Shown here: positions 37,182 through 46,590 of the stretch, one piece after another | Numbering within the stretch: the first letter of the stretch is position 1 | Layout: every line of letters starts with the position of its first letter | NCBI GenBank assembly: GCA_017880865.1 | Contig: JADGRL010000004.1 | Location: 35,511-99,510, forward strand | Reading direction: 5' to 3' | DNA from: Gallionella sp. | GTDB taxonomy: Bacteria > Pseudomonadota > Gammaproteobacteria > Burkholderiales > Gallionellaceae | DNA: 64,000 bases | Translations under genes and position numbers: made by a program | The notes under the pieces: generated by a model | Databases searched by the model: none | The model's input: only the letters and a program-made list of their open reading frames with translations | Told to the model about the DNA's origin: nothing

Positions 37182-37955
37182 ATGAACATCGAAACCATCG
37201 CCAATCCGAAGATCATCATCAAGGACCTGAACTTTTATTACGGGAATTACCGCGCGCTCAAAGATATCAACTTGAGCATCGCGGAAAAAATGGTGACCGC
37301 CTTCATCGGCCCATCCGGCTGCGGCAAGTCAACGCTGCTGCGCACCTTCAACCGCATGTATCAGCTCTATCCCCAACAAAAAGCTACCGGGGAGATCATG
37401 CTGGATGGCGCGAATATCCTCGACAGCAAGCAGGATCTGAACATGCTGCGCGCCAAGATCGGCATGGTGTTCCAGAAACCCACGCCGTTCCCGATGTCCA
37501 TCTATGACAACATCGCATTCGGCGTAAAGTTATACGAGAATCTTAATAAGCATGACATGGAAGCACGCGTGGAATGGGCGTTAAAGAAGGCCGCGCTGTG
37601 GGGCGAGGTAAAAGACAAACTAAAACAAAGCGGCACTGGGTTATCCGGCGGACAGCAACAACGCCTGTGCATCGCCCGTGCGATTGCGGTCAAGCCGCAG
37701 GTGCTGCTTCTGGACGAACCGACCTCCGCACTCGACCCAATTTCAACCGCGCACATCGAAAAATTGATCGACGAGTTGAAGGAAGACTTCACGATCGTGA
37801 TCGTCACACACAACATGCAACAGGCCGCGCGCATCTCCGATTACACCGCCTACATGTATCTGGGCGACCTGATCGAACTGGGTGAGACCAGCACCGTATT
37901 CACCAACCCCAAGCGCAAGGAAACGGAGGATTACATAACAGGTCGCTTCGGTTAA
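37182..37955 (+). CDS. pstB: Phosphate ABC transporter ATPase PstB
   Basis: Cytoplasmic ATPase of 257 aa. Walker A GPSGCGKS, signature LSGGQQQR, Walker [14 protein letters not shown] and H-loop VTHNMQQA are intact. Ends with the family's DYITGRFG. No phoU, phoB or phoR follows; a terminator closes the operon. Confidence 0.97.
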   Translation: MNIETIANPKIIIKDLNFYYGNYRALKDINLSIAEKMVTAFIGPSGCGKSTLLRTFNRMYQLYPQQKATGEIMLDGANILDSKQDLNMLRAKIGMVFQKPTPFPMSIYDNIAFGVKLYENLNKHDMEARVEWALKKAALWGEVKDKLKQSGTGLSGGQQQRLCIARAIAVKPQVLLLDEPTSALDPISTAHIEKLIDELKEDFTIVIVTHNMQQAARISDYTAYMYLGDLIELGETSTVFTNPKRKETEDYITGRFG

Positions 37956-37974
37956 TTTGCCCGCACCTATCAAC

Positions 37975-38004
37975 AAAAAAGCCCGAAACAAGCCGGGCTT
38001 TTTT
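37975..38004 (+). terminator. Bidirectional terminator between pstB and dedA
   Basis: AAAAAAGCCCG...CGGGCTTTTTT: a 5-6 bp GC stem with an eight-base loop between A6 and T6 runs. It serves pstB (plus) and the convergent dedA (minus). Confidence 0.85.
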
Positions 38005-38032
38005 AATTCTGCAACTCAGCGTCGTGGATCGC

Positions 38033-38680
38033 TCAAGCGGATTGATTGCTTTTGCGATGGCGAATGAATTCGCTTACCGCAGGCAGCAACGAAATCACGA
38101 TGATGCCGACGATGATCAGCGTGAGATTATTTTTCACCACCGGGATATTGCCGAACAAAAAGCCCGCTACGGTCAGGCTGCTGATCCACGCCACACTGCC
38201 CAGCGCGCTGAACAGCACGAACAACCGGTAGCGCATCAGCCCGATACCAGCGACAAACGGCGCGAAGGTGCGGATGATGGGCAGAAAGCGCGCAAGCATG
38301 ACGGTCTTGCCGCCGTGTTTTTCGTAGAAAGCGTGAGTCTTGGCCAGATGCTCGGGCCTGATGAGTTTTGCGTTGGCGCGATTAATCAGGCGCAGCCCAA
38401 TCAATCTGCCCACCCAGTAGTTGGTGTTGTCGCCGCAGAAGGCCGCCAGCACCAGCAGCGGAACCAGCCACTCAAGTTGTAGCGCCTCCATCCCGCACAG
38501 CGCACCCGCCACAAACAGCAGCGAATCGCCTGGCAGGAAAGGCGCGATCACAAGGCCTGTTTCAGCAAAGATGATCAGAAACAGAATGGCATACACCCAC
38601 ACGCCGTATTGCTGGGTCAGTGCCAGCAGGTGCGCGTCCAGATGCAGGATGATGTCTAAAAATGCGGCGAGTAAATCCAC
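38033..38680 (-). CDS. DedA-family inner-membrane protein
   Basis: A 215-aa DedA/VTT-domain protein with about five helices and re-entrant segments. Family signatures: FAETGLVIAPFLPGDSLLF, FCGDNTNYWVGRLIG and RFLPIIRTFAPFVAGIGLM. DedA proteins act as proton-linked lipid carriers, including recycling of undecaprenyl phosphate. It follows secF by three bases on the same strand. Confidence 0.9.
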   Translation of the reverse strand: MDLLAAFLDIILHLDAHLLALTQQYGVWVYAILFLIIFAETGLVIAPFLPGDSLLFVAGALCGMEALQLEWLVPLLVLAAFCGDNTNYWVGRLIGLRLINRANAKLIRPEHLAKTHAFYEKHGGKTVMLARFLPIIRTFAPFVAGIGLMRYRLFVLFSALGSVAWISSLTVAGFLFGNIPVVKNNLTLIIVGIIVISLLPAVSEFIRHRKSNQSA

Positions 38681-38683
38681 GGC

Positions 38684-39616
38684 TTAGGGCAACACTTCTT
38701 CGGTTTCGGTCTTTTCCGGCTTGATGAAATCTTCGCGCGACACACCGAACATCATCAGCAGCGGGCTGGCAACCAGCACTGAAGAATAAATACTGAACAG
38801 GATACCGATGGTCAGCGCCATCGCGAAATAGTGCAGCGTCTCACCGCCCAGGAACAGCATCGCGCCGACCATCATCTGTGTGCAGCCGTGCGTGATGATG
38901 GTGCGCGACATGGTGCGTGTAATGGCGTTGTCGATGATCTCATGCACTTCGGCCTTGCGCATCGTGCGGAAGTTTTCACGTATACGATCGAACACCACCA
39001 CCGATTCATTCACCGAATAACCCAGCACCGCCAGCACCGCCGCCAGCACGGACAGCGAGAATTCCCATTGGAAAAATGCGAAGAAGCCGAGAATGATCAC
39101 CACGTCATGCAGGTTGGCGATGATCGCGGCCAGCCCGAATTTCCACTCGAAGCGCAACCACAGATAACCGACTATCCCTAAGCTGACCAGCAGCAGCGCC
39201 AACTCGCCGTTGTCGATCAAATCGCGGCCGACCTGGGAGCCGACGAATTCCACGCGGCGTTTTTCCACAGTGGCATCCTGCTTGCGTAGCCCGTCTATCA
39301 CCTGCTCGCTCAATTTCGCCCCGGCGATATTCTGCTTGAATGGCACCTGGATCAGCACGTCATAACTGGATCCGAAATTCTGCACCTGAGCATCCGGCAA
39401 ACTCATTTCGGCTAACTGCGCGCGTATTTTGGGAAGATCGGCAGACTGCGCGTAATGCACTTCGATCACCGTGCCACCCGTGAAATCCACCCCGAAATTC
39501 AGTCCCTTGGTGGTGATAAAAAATACCGCGAACAAAAACGTCACCAGCGAAATCGCGGTGGTATAGCGTCCATAACTCATGAACGGAACGTCGTGCTTGA
39601 TCCTGAAAAATTCCAT
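38684..39616 (-). CDS. secF: Protein translocase subunit SecF
   Basis: Inner-membrane partner of SecD (310 aa), six helices. FGVDFTGGTVIEV near the N-terminus, GYSVNESVVVFDRIREN, and TRTMSRTIITHG are characteristic. It uses the proton gradient to help preprotein release. yajC-secD-secF order. Confidence 0.96.
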   Translation of the reverse strand: MEFFRIKHDVPFMSYGRYTTAISLVTFLFAVFFITTKGLNFGVDFTGGTVIEVHYAQSADLPKIRAQLAEMSLPDAQVQNFGSSYDVLIQVPFKQNIAGAKLSEQVIDGLRKQDATVEKRRVEFVGSQVGRDLIDNGELALLLVSLGIVGYLWLRFEWKFGLAAIIANLHDVVIILGFFAFFQWEFSLSVLAAVLAVLGYSVNESVVVFDRIRENFRTMRKAEVHEIIDNAITRTMSRTIITHGCTQMMVGAMLFLGGETLHYFAMALTIGILFSIYSSVLVASPLLMMFGVSREDFIKPEKTETEEVLP

Positions 39617-39626
39617 TATATTTTCC

Positions 39627-41438
39627 TTAGCCTATCGCCACTTTGGTGAGCCGCGTCTTGCGGCCGTAAATCAAATTCACTAACGCGCGCGAAATCAGCA
39701 CCGCGCTGAACATCGAAGTCATGATGCCTAGACACAGCACTACCGCGAACCCTTTGATCGGACCCGAACCAAACATGAACAATGCAATTCCGGCGATGAA
39801 GGTGGTCACGTTGGAGTCGAGGATGGTGCCGAACGCGCGGTCATACCCGGCATGAATCGCGGCCTGCGGCGTGACGCCATTGCGCAGCTCTTCGCGGATA
39901 CGCTCGTTGATCAGCACGTTCGCGTCGATCGCCATGCCCAGCGTCAGCGCAATACCTGCCATACCCGGCAGCGTGAGCGTGGCTTGTATCATCGACATCA
40001 TCGCCACCAGCAACAGCAAATTCGCGGCCAGCGCCAGCACCGAGATCGTGCCGAACATCAGGTAATAGGCCATCATGAACAGAGCGACCATGATGAAACC
40101 GATCTTCGTGGAATTGAAGCCGCGCGTGATATTTTCTGCGCCCAGGCTGGGGCCGACGGTACGCTCTTCGATGATTTCCATCGGCGCCGCCAGCGCTCCG
40201 GCGCGCAGCAGCAGCGCAGTGTCTTGCGCTTCCATCGTATTCATGCTGCCGGTGATCTGCACGCGCCCGCCGCCGATCTCCTCGCGTATGACCGGTGCCG
40301 TGACGATTTCGCCATGGCCCTTTTCAAACAGAATGATCGCCATGCGTTTGCCGACATTCTCGCGCGTCGCGTCCTTGAACTGACGCGCACCCACGCCGTC
40401 CAGGTTGATATGCACCGCAGCTTCATTGGTGCGGGTATCGAAGCCGGGCTGTGCGTCGTTGATGCGTTCGCCGGTGAGTATCACCTGCTTCTTCACCAAT
40501 AACATTTTCCCTTCGCGATCCTTGAACATCTCGGAGCCGAACGGCGCGGCAGCACCCGGGGTTACTTGATGAGCCTCATCCACCATGCGAACTTCCAGCG
40601 TCGCGGTACGTCCCAGAATATCCTTGGCGCGCGCCGTATCCTGCACGCCGGGCAGTTGCACCACCACACGATCCGCGCCCTGCTGCTGGATCACCGGCTC
40701 GGCCACGCCGAGTTCGTTCACACGGTTGCGCAACGTGACCAGATTTTGCTGCACCGCAGAATCCTGAATGCGATGTTCGGCTTCCGGCTTGAGTGTGACG
40801 AGCAGGTTGTATTCGCTGCCTTCATTCTTGTCGTTCAATATGTAGTCGGAAAAACGCTGCTTGATTTCGGCTTCGCCCTTGCTGCGTGCCTCGGCATCGC
40901 GGAACTTCACCAACAACACCCGACCTTCGCGACTCACGCCGGAATAAGCGATATTCTGTTCGCGCAGCGCGCTACGTATATCGCCGGTGGCCGCTTCCTG
41001 CGCCTTGGTCAGCGCAGCCTCCATGTCCACTTGCAACAGAAAATGCACCCCGCCGCGCAAGTCCAGACCGAGATACATCGGCAACGCATTGAGCCCGGTC
41101 AGCCACTGCGGCGAGCGCGGCAGCAGATTGAGCGCGACCACATAATCTTCGCCGAGCTGGGCGATCAGTATGTCCTTGGCCTTCAATTGGCTGTCGGTAT
41201 CGGCAAAACGTGCCTTGACACTATTACCATCCAGCATAACCAGTTCCGAATTAAGGTTGGCTGCCTTCAGAACATTTCCGACACGTTCCAGCAATGCGGC
41301 ATCCGCCTTTAAGCTGGTGCGCAACGGCGACACCTGCACAGCAGGCGACTCACCGAAATAATTCGGCAACGCGTAAATCAACCCGGCCAGCAACGCGGCC
41401 AGAATCAGCAGATATTTCCACAACGGATATTGGTTCAT
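39627..41438 (-). CDS. secD: Protein translocase subunit SecD
   Basis: A 603-aa membrane protein with one N-terminal helix, a large periplasmic region (GLDLRGGVHFLLQVD, VVQLPGVQD) and five C-terminal helices with GMAIDANVLINERIREELRNG. Usual length. Confidence 0.97.
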   Translation of the reverse strand: MNQYPLWKYLLILAALLAGLIYALPNYFGESPAVQVSPLRTSLKADAALLERVGNVLKAANLNSELVMLDGNSVKARFADTDSQLKAKDILIAQLGEDYVVALNLLPRSPQWLTGLNALPMYLGLDLRGGVHFLLQVDMEAALTKAQEAATGDIRSALREQNIAYSGVSREGRVLLVKFRDAEARSKGEAEIKQRFSDYILNDKNEGSEYNLLVTLKPEAEHRIQDSAVQQNLVTLRNRVNELGVAEPVIQQQGADRVVVQLPGVQDTARAKDILGRTATLEVRMVDEAHQVTPGAAAPFGSEMFKDREGKMLLVKKQVILTGERINDAQPGFDTRTNEAAVHINLDGVGARQFKDATRENVGKRMAIILFEKGHGEIVTAPVIREEIGGGRVQITGSMNTMEAQDTALLLRAGALAAPMEIIEERTVGPSLGAENITRGFNSTKIGFIMVALFMMAYYLMFGTISVLALAANLLLLVAMMSMIQATLTLPGMAGIALTLGMAIDANVLINERIREELRNGVTPQAAIHAGYDRAFGTILDSNVTTFIAGIALFMFGSGPIKGFAVVLCLGIMTSMFSAVLISRALVNLIYGRKTRLTKVAIG

Positions 41439-41508
41439 GACAGCCTCTTAATGACTAGGGTTCGTGCCGACCGGGGACACGCGGAAATCCGATTACCAGG
41501 AAATCCAG

Positions 41509-41847
41509 TTACTTGATTGCCTTGATCGTGCCTTTAGGCAACACGCTTTGAATCGCGCTCTTTTGCACCGTCACTTCGAGGTTCTGAGCGATTTCCACGC
41601 CGAGATATTGCTCGTAAACCTTGCTGACCGTACCGACTTCACCGCCGACCGTCACGACTTCATCACCGCGTTGCAGGGCGGCGATCATGGCTTTCTGCTC
41701 TTTAGCGCGCTTGGTCTGCGGGCGCAATATTAAAAAGTAAAACACGGCGACCAATGCGATCAGCGGCAGAAAATTCATAATTCCGTTGTCCGGCGCGGCG
41801 GCAGCCGCTTCTGCGTAAGCATTACTGATAAACATATTCTTCTCCAC
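41509..41847 (-). CDS. yajC: Preprotein translocase subunit YajC
   Basis: A 112-aa protein with one helix and the signature YFLILRPQTKRAKEQKAMIAALQRGDEVVTVGG. Binds SecDF. First gene of the yajC-secD-secF run. Confidence 0.96.
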   Translation of the reverse strand: MEKNMFISNAYAEAAAAAPDNGIMNFLPLIALVAVFYFLILRPQTKRAKEQKAMIAALQRGDEVVTVGGEVGTVSKVYEQYLGVEIAQNLEVTVQKSAIQSVLPKGTIKAIK

Positions 41848-41866
41848 GATAAATCAAAAGGCGCGC

Positions 41867-41872
41867 ATTCTA
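41867..41872 (-). promoter_or_regulatory. -10 element of the yajC promoter
   Basis: TAGAAT on the minus strand followed by GCGCGCC, 20 bases before the yajC ATG, so the leader would be very short. Confidence 0.45.
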
Positions 41873-42009
41873 CCATGAAGCAGCAGCTGCTCACTCATCA
41901 CCAGGCACTTCTTCTGCGCACAACTCATCAACTCTCCTGCCTGAACCGGTAATTGAATTAAAATACGGCGACATCGCCCGTCGCAGACCAAACATCAACC
42001 TTTTACCTC

Positions 42010-42855
42010 TTGACCCACATGAACCTCATCATCCAAGCCACACACACCATCGCCGCGACGCAGCTCGACCACCTTGCCGGGCTGTCACAGAGCAGCAAAT
42101 GCGAGCAGATCGACGAGCGCGCCTATCGATTGACCGATGCGCTGGTGCATCCCGGGATCGCGCCTTACTGCCTGGCAAACCAACTCGATTACGGCTTCGT
42201 GCCGCGCAATCGTTCGTTGAAAGATATCGGGTTGGTGGTGATGGACATGGATTCCACGCTGATCACGATCGAGTGCATCGACGAGATCGCTGATATGCAG
42301 GGACTCAAACCGCAGGTATCGGCAATCACCGAGGCTGCGATGCGCGGCGAAATGGACTTTGCCGAAAGCCTGCGCCGCCGCGTCGCTTTATTGGAAGGGC
42401 TGGACGAACACGCGCTGCAACGGGTGTATGACGAGCGCCTGCAACTCTCCCCCGGTGCCGACATCATGCTCGAAGCGCTGCAATCGCGCGGCATCAAGAC
42501 GCTGCTGGTATCCGGCGGCTTCCTGTTTTTTACCGAACGGCTAAAACCCAGATTAAAATTGGATTACACCCATGCCAACACGCTGGAGATCAAGAACGGG
42601 AAACTCACCGGCAAGGTGCTGGGCCAGATACTCGACGCGCAAGGCAAGGCCGACTGGCTGGTGAAGATACGCGACGAGCTAAAACTCAAACCCGATCAGG
42701 TCATCGCGATGGGCGACGGTGCGAACGATTTGAAAATGATGGCGCAGGCGGGCATCAGCATCGCGTACCACGCCAAGCCAGTGGTGCGCGAACAGGCCAG
42801 TTATGCACTGAATTTTGTCGGGCTGGATGGACTGGTGAATTTGCTGGCTGATTAG
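42010..42855 (+). CDS. serB: Phosphoserine phosphatase
   Basis: HAD-family phosphatase for the last step of serine synthesis (281 aa). Motif I is VVMDMDSTLITIECIDEIAD, motif II LLVSGGF, and motif III/IV VIAMGDGANDLKMM. The N-terminal 70 residues resemble a short regulatory domain. Other starts a few codons in (MNLIIQ) are possible. Confidence 0.95.
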   Translation: MTHMNLIIQATHTIAATQLDHLAGLSQSSKCEQIDERAYRLTDALVHPGIAPYCLANQLDYGFVPRNRSLKDIGLVVMDMDSTLITIECIDEIADMQGLKPQVSAITEAAMRGEMDFAESLRRRVALLEGLDEHALQRVYDERLQLSPGADIMLEALQSRGIKTLLVSGGFLFFTERLKPRLKLDYTHANTLEIKNGKLTGKVLGQILDAQGKADWLVKIRDELKLKPDQVIAMGDGANDLKMMAQAGISIAYHAKPVVREQASYALNFVGLDGLVNLLAD

Positions 42856-42911
42856 CAAAATATGTGGTGGTACGATTACGCATTGCACTTACACTTATTT
42901 AGAGGGTTACC

Positions 42912-43562
42912 ATGAAAGACAATATACGTGAGATTCTTAAACAAATAAGCACCCTCGAAGCCGAACTGAACACGGCCATCGAAGCACAGGAAAGTCATGT
43001 GCGCTACCAAATCGAAGGCAAGCGCGTGGTGTTCGACCACGCCGTCAAGGAAGCTCATCTCAAGCTCAAGCCAAAGATGAATTTTTTAATGTGGTTTTTT
43101 ACCGTGCGCCCGCAAAATTTTCTCACCATGCCGGCCATCTACGGCATGCTTGTTCCGCTGGCCTTGCTCGATCTGTGCATCAGCCTCTATCAGCTGACCT
43201 GCTTTCCCATTTACGGCATTACTCGGGTTAAGCGCGCTAAATATATAGTTATGGATCGTCAATATCTGGCTTATCTGAATTTCATCGAAAAAGTGGACTG
43301 TGCGTACTGCTCGTATGCTGTCGGAATGATCGGTTACGCGAGCGAAATTCTTGCTCGCACCGAGCAATATTTCTGTCCGATCAAACACGCTCACAAAATG
43401 CTCAATTCGCATGCGCGCTATGCGCATTTTCTGAGCTACGGCGAGGCTGACGGTTTCCATGACAAGCTCGAAAAATTCCGCAGCGAACTTAGCGGTGACG
43501 CGGATCAACCAAGCAAGCCGAAAAGTGGCGGCTCACCAATAGAAAACGGTGCGGGCAAGTAG
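42912..43562 (+). CDS. Membrane protein of unknown function
   Basis: A 216-aa protein I do not recognise. Residues about 1-45 look like a charged helix or short coiled coil, one hydrophobic segment spans about 75-100 (MPAIYGMLVPLALLDLCISLYQ), and the C-terminal part contains seven cysteines in total including CAYCSY, with a Ser/Gly/Lys-rich tail. GAGGG precedes the start. It lies between serB and the ribonucleotide reductase, separated from the latter by 44 bases. Confidence 0.75.
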   Translation: MKDNIREILKQISTLEAELNTAIEAQESHVRYQIEGKRVVFDHAVKEAHLKLKPKMNFLMWFFTVRPQNFLTMPAIYGMLVPLALLDLCISLYQLTCFPIYGITRVKRAKYIVMDRQYLAYLNFIEKVDCAYCSYAVGMIGYASEILARTEQYFCPIKHAHKMLNSHARYAHFLSYGEADGFHDKLEKFRSELSGDADQPSKPKSGGSPIENGAGK

Positions 43563-43606
43563 TTCTTAGAATACTGTTATATAAAATTTTTTAGGGAACG
43601 ACCGTC

Positions 43607-46441
43607 ATGACGCAAGAAATCAGCACCGAAGTATTGTTGGAAAAATACGCTGAACCCGGCGAGACCTCCGTTGAAGATGTGCGCCGTCGTGTGGCACGCG
43701 GCCTGGCACTGGCCGAAAAACCGGATCAACGCGCTTACTGGGAAGAGGCTTTTTTTCTGGCTCAGGAAAACGGATTTGTGCCCGCCGGTCGCATCAACTC
43801 GGCGGCAGGATTAAAGAATCAGGCGACGCTGATCAACTGCTTCGTGCAGCCGGTGGGCGATTCCATCTCCGGTATCAGCGACGGTAAACCGGGGATATAC
43901 GATGCCTTGCAGCAAGCCGCCGAAACCATGCGGCGCGGCGGCGGAGTCGGCTATGATTTTTCCGAGATTCGTCCCGAGGGCGCGCAGGTCAGAGGCACGA
44001 ATTCGCGCGCCAGCGGCCCGATCTCCTACATGCGTGTGTTCGACCGCTCCTGTGAGACAGTCGAATCGGCCGGTGCGCGGCGCGGTGCGCAAATGGGCGT
44101 GTTGCGCTGTGATCATCCCGACATCGAAAAATTCATTCACGCCAAGGATCAAGGCGATCTGCGCAACTTCAATATTTCTGTCGGCGTGACCGATGCGTTG
44201 ATGCACGCCGTAGAGAACAATCAGGAATTCGAGTTGGTACATGCCGCTGAGCCCGCTGAAGCGCTCAAGTTGCAAGGTGCGACACGCCGCAATGATGGCA
44301 AGTGGGTGTATCGCAAAGTGCAGGCTGCAGAGCTATGGAAGCAGATCATCGCGAGCACCTACGATCATGCCGAGCCGGGCGTACTGTTCATCGACCTGAT
44401 GAACCGCGACAACAACCTCAGCTACATCGAAGTGATCGCGGCGACCAACCCCTGCGCCGAGCAACCGCTGCCGCCTTATGGCTGCTGCTGTCTGGGTTCG
44501 ATCAATCTGACGCGCATGGTGAAAAATCCATTTACAGCGCACGCGGGTTTTGACTACGAACCCTTCAAGCAAACGGTACGCGTCGCGGTGCGCATGCTGG
44601 ACAATGTGCTGGACGTCACCGCATGGCCGCTGCCCGAACAGCAACTGGAGGCGCAGAACAAACGGCGCATCGGACTGGGCTATACCGGGCTGGGCGACGC
44701 GCTGGTGATGCTAGGTTTGCGCTACGATACCGATGCGGCGCGCGCCTTCGCCGCAGACATCACGCGCATCATGCGCGACGAGGCCTATCTCGCATCATGT
44801 GATTTGGCCATCGAGCGCGGGGCGTTCCCGCTGCTGGATGCGGAACAATATCTGGCCGCACCGCGCTTCGCCTCGCGCCTGCCGGATGAGATCAAAAATA
44901 AAATCCGATCACACGGCCTGCGCAACAGTCACCTGCTGTCGATCGCGCCCACCGGAACCATTTCGCTGGCGTTCGCCGACAATGCATCCAACGGCATCGA
45001 GCCGCCGTTCTCGTGGTTTTATACGCGCAAGAAACGCATGGCAGAGGGCGGCACCAAAGATTATTCGGTTGAGGACCATGCCTGGCGGGTATACAAAAGC
45101 ATGGGCAGCGATATGGACAAGCTGCCACCCGCGTTCGTCACCGCATTGGAAATATCGGCGATCGATCACATGAAAATGGTGGCTGCCGTCGCACCGTTCA
45201 TCGACACTTCGATCAGCAAGACCGTCAACGTGCCCGCCGACTACCCTTACGAGGATTTCAAAGACCTTTACACCGAGGCGTGGAAAGCCGGACTGAAGGG
45301 CTTGGCGACCTATCGACCCAACAGCGTGCTGGGCTCGGTGTTGTCGGTCACGCCAGCAATTGCTTCAGAAAAAACAGAGGAACAGCCGCAGGATTTCGTT
45401 TTCGATCAGGACAGACGCATCGTGCTCGAAGCCACCCCCAAACCGGCGCTTGCCTCATTGCGCTGGCCGGGCCGCCCTGCACTTGCCGCAGGTAGTGAAG
45501 GTTGGGTATCGCAAGTGGTGAAACATCCGCTCGGCAGTTTCGTCGCGTTCGTATCGCACACTTCCAACGGTCACAATCATCCGTTCGAAGTCTGGGTGAA
45601 TGGCTCGGAGCAGCCGCGCGGGCTCGGTGCGCTGGCGAAATCGCTGTCGATGGATATGCGCACGCGCGATCCGGTGTGGGTGCGCATGAAGCTGGAAATG
45701 CTGATGAAGACCGCCGGTGACGACGCCTTCGACATGCCGATGCCGCCTGACGGTGAGATAAAACGCATGCCCAGTCTGGTGGCGGCGTTCGCGCATTTAC
45801 TGAAATACCGCATAGAACAATTGGGCGCGCTGGAAGTGAGCGAGGGGGTGACCACACCGATGATGGACGCGCTGTTCGCCAGGAAGGAGCCGAAGACCGG
45901 CACCGACGGCACGATGAGCTGGACGGTGGATATTTCCAATGCCGGCAGCGGCGACGACTTCGTGCTGGGCTTAAAAGAACTGGTGCTGCCGGACGGGCAA
46001 CGCCGCCCCTATTCGATGTGGCTGTCCGGCGTGTATCCGCGCGCGCTCGACGGACTGTGCAAGGTATTGAGTCTGGATATGCGTGTGATCGACCCGGCCT
46101 GGATAGGCATGAAATTGCGCAAGCTGCTCAATTTCGGCGAACCGCTGGGCGACTTCATGGCGCGCGTGCCAGGCAGCGTCAAGATGGAAAGCTACCCATC
46201 GACGGTCTCCTATGTCGCCAAGCTGATCATCCACCGCTACGCGATGCTCGGCATCCTCGACGAGCACGGCTATCCTGTTCAACAAATGGGCGTGCTGGAA
46301 ATTCCCGAAACGCAACTAAAATTCACCGGCATCAGACTGATTGCAGGCAAGGTCTGCAAAGAATGCGGTAACGCCACGCTGATCAAAAAAGATGGTTGTG
46401 AATTTTGCACCAGTTGCGGCGCAATCGGAGCGTGTGGATAA
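43607..46441 (+). CDS. nrdJ: Adenosylcobalamin-dependent (class II) ribonucleotide reductase
   Basis: Oxygen-independent reduction of ribonucleotides with a B12 radical (944 aa). The catalytic barrel shows [39 protein letters not shown] with the radical Cys, and [12 protein letters not shown]. After about residue 630 come two copies of a TSCPD-like domain (about 635-738 and 771-882; PFEVWVNG and [25 protein letters not shown] and [17 protein letters not shown]). A four-Cys ribbon CKEC...CEFCTSCG ends the protein. No cobalamin riboswitch is visible in the 44-base leader. Confidence 0.93.
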   Translation: MTQEISTEVLLEKYAEPGETSVEDVRRRVARGLALAEKPDQRAYWEEAFFLAQENGFVPAGRINSAAGLKNQATLINCFVQPVGDSISGISDGKPGIYDALQQAAETMRRGGGVGYDFSEIRPEGAQVRGTNSRASGPISYMRVFDRSCETVESAGARRGAQMGVLRCDHPDIEKFIHAKDQGDLRNFNISVGVTDALMHAVENNQEFELVHAAEPAEALKLQGATRRNDGKWVYRKVQAAELWKQIIASTYDHAEPGVLFIDLMNRDNNLSYIEVIAATNPCAEQPLPPYGCCCLGSINLTRMVKNPFTAHAGFDYEPFKQTVRVAVRMLDNVLDVTAWPLPEQQLEAQNKRRIGLGYTGLGDALVMLGLRYDTDAARAFAADITRIMRDEAYLASCDLAIERGAFPLLDAEQYLAAPRFASRLPDEIKNKIRSHGLRNSHLLSIAPTGTISLAFADNASNGIEPPFSWFYTRKKRMAEGGTKDYSVEDHAWRVYKSMGSDMDKLPPAFVTALEISAIDHMKMVAAVAPFIDTSISKTVNVPADYPYEDFKDLYTEAWKAGLKGLATYRPNSVLGSVLSVTPAIASEKTEEQPQDFVFDQDRRIVLEATPKPALASLRWPGRPALAAGSEGWVSQVVKHPLGSFVAFVSHTSNGHNHPFEVWVNGSEQPRGLGALAKSLSMDMRTRDPVWVRMKLEMLMKTAGDDAFDMPMPPDGEIKRMPSLVAAFAHLLKYRIEQLGALEVSEGVTTPMMDALFARKEPKTGTDGTMSWTVDISNAGSGDDFVLGLKELVLPDGQRRPYSMWLSGVYPRALDGLCKVLSLDMRVIDPAWIGMKLRKLLNFGEPLGDFMARVPGSVKMESYPSTVSYVAKLIIHRYAMLGILDEHGYPVQQMGVLEIPETQLKFTGIRLIAGKVCKECGNATLIKKDGCEFCTSCGAIGACG

Positions 46442-46473
46442 TCCTTGTCCCCAATGAATAGGGATTATTAATT

Positions 46474-46590
46474 GTGGGTGCCTTGCTGGCATTGCGCGCA
46501 GCAGGAAAGAAAATTGACCGATTGTCGATCGATTTTAACGCAGGCCAGCTGACCCTGGGTTTGCTCGAAGGCGAGTCAAAAAATCCATGA
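46474..46590 (+). CDS. Possible 38-aa ORF coupled to the DUF2252 gene
   Basis: Too short for the ORF track. A GTG start with AGGG about ten bases upstream opens a frame ending SKNP, whose TGA overlaps the ATG of the next gene (ATGA). The peptide starts VGALLALRAAGKKIDRLS. It may be a real coupled leader peptide, or the tail of a decayed gene. I do not recognise it. Confidence 0.35.
   Translation: MGALLALRAAGKKIDRLSIDFNAGQLTLGLLEGESKNP

Noticed and set aside
38024-38482. 152-aa plus-strand ORF
   Set aside because: Antisense to dedA and rich in Gln, Arg and His; a shadow frame.
43563-43606. Cobalamin riboswitch before nrdJ
   Set aside because: The leader is only 44 bases and the upstream gene is close; a B12 riboswitch needs about 200 bases with a recognisable B12-box.
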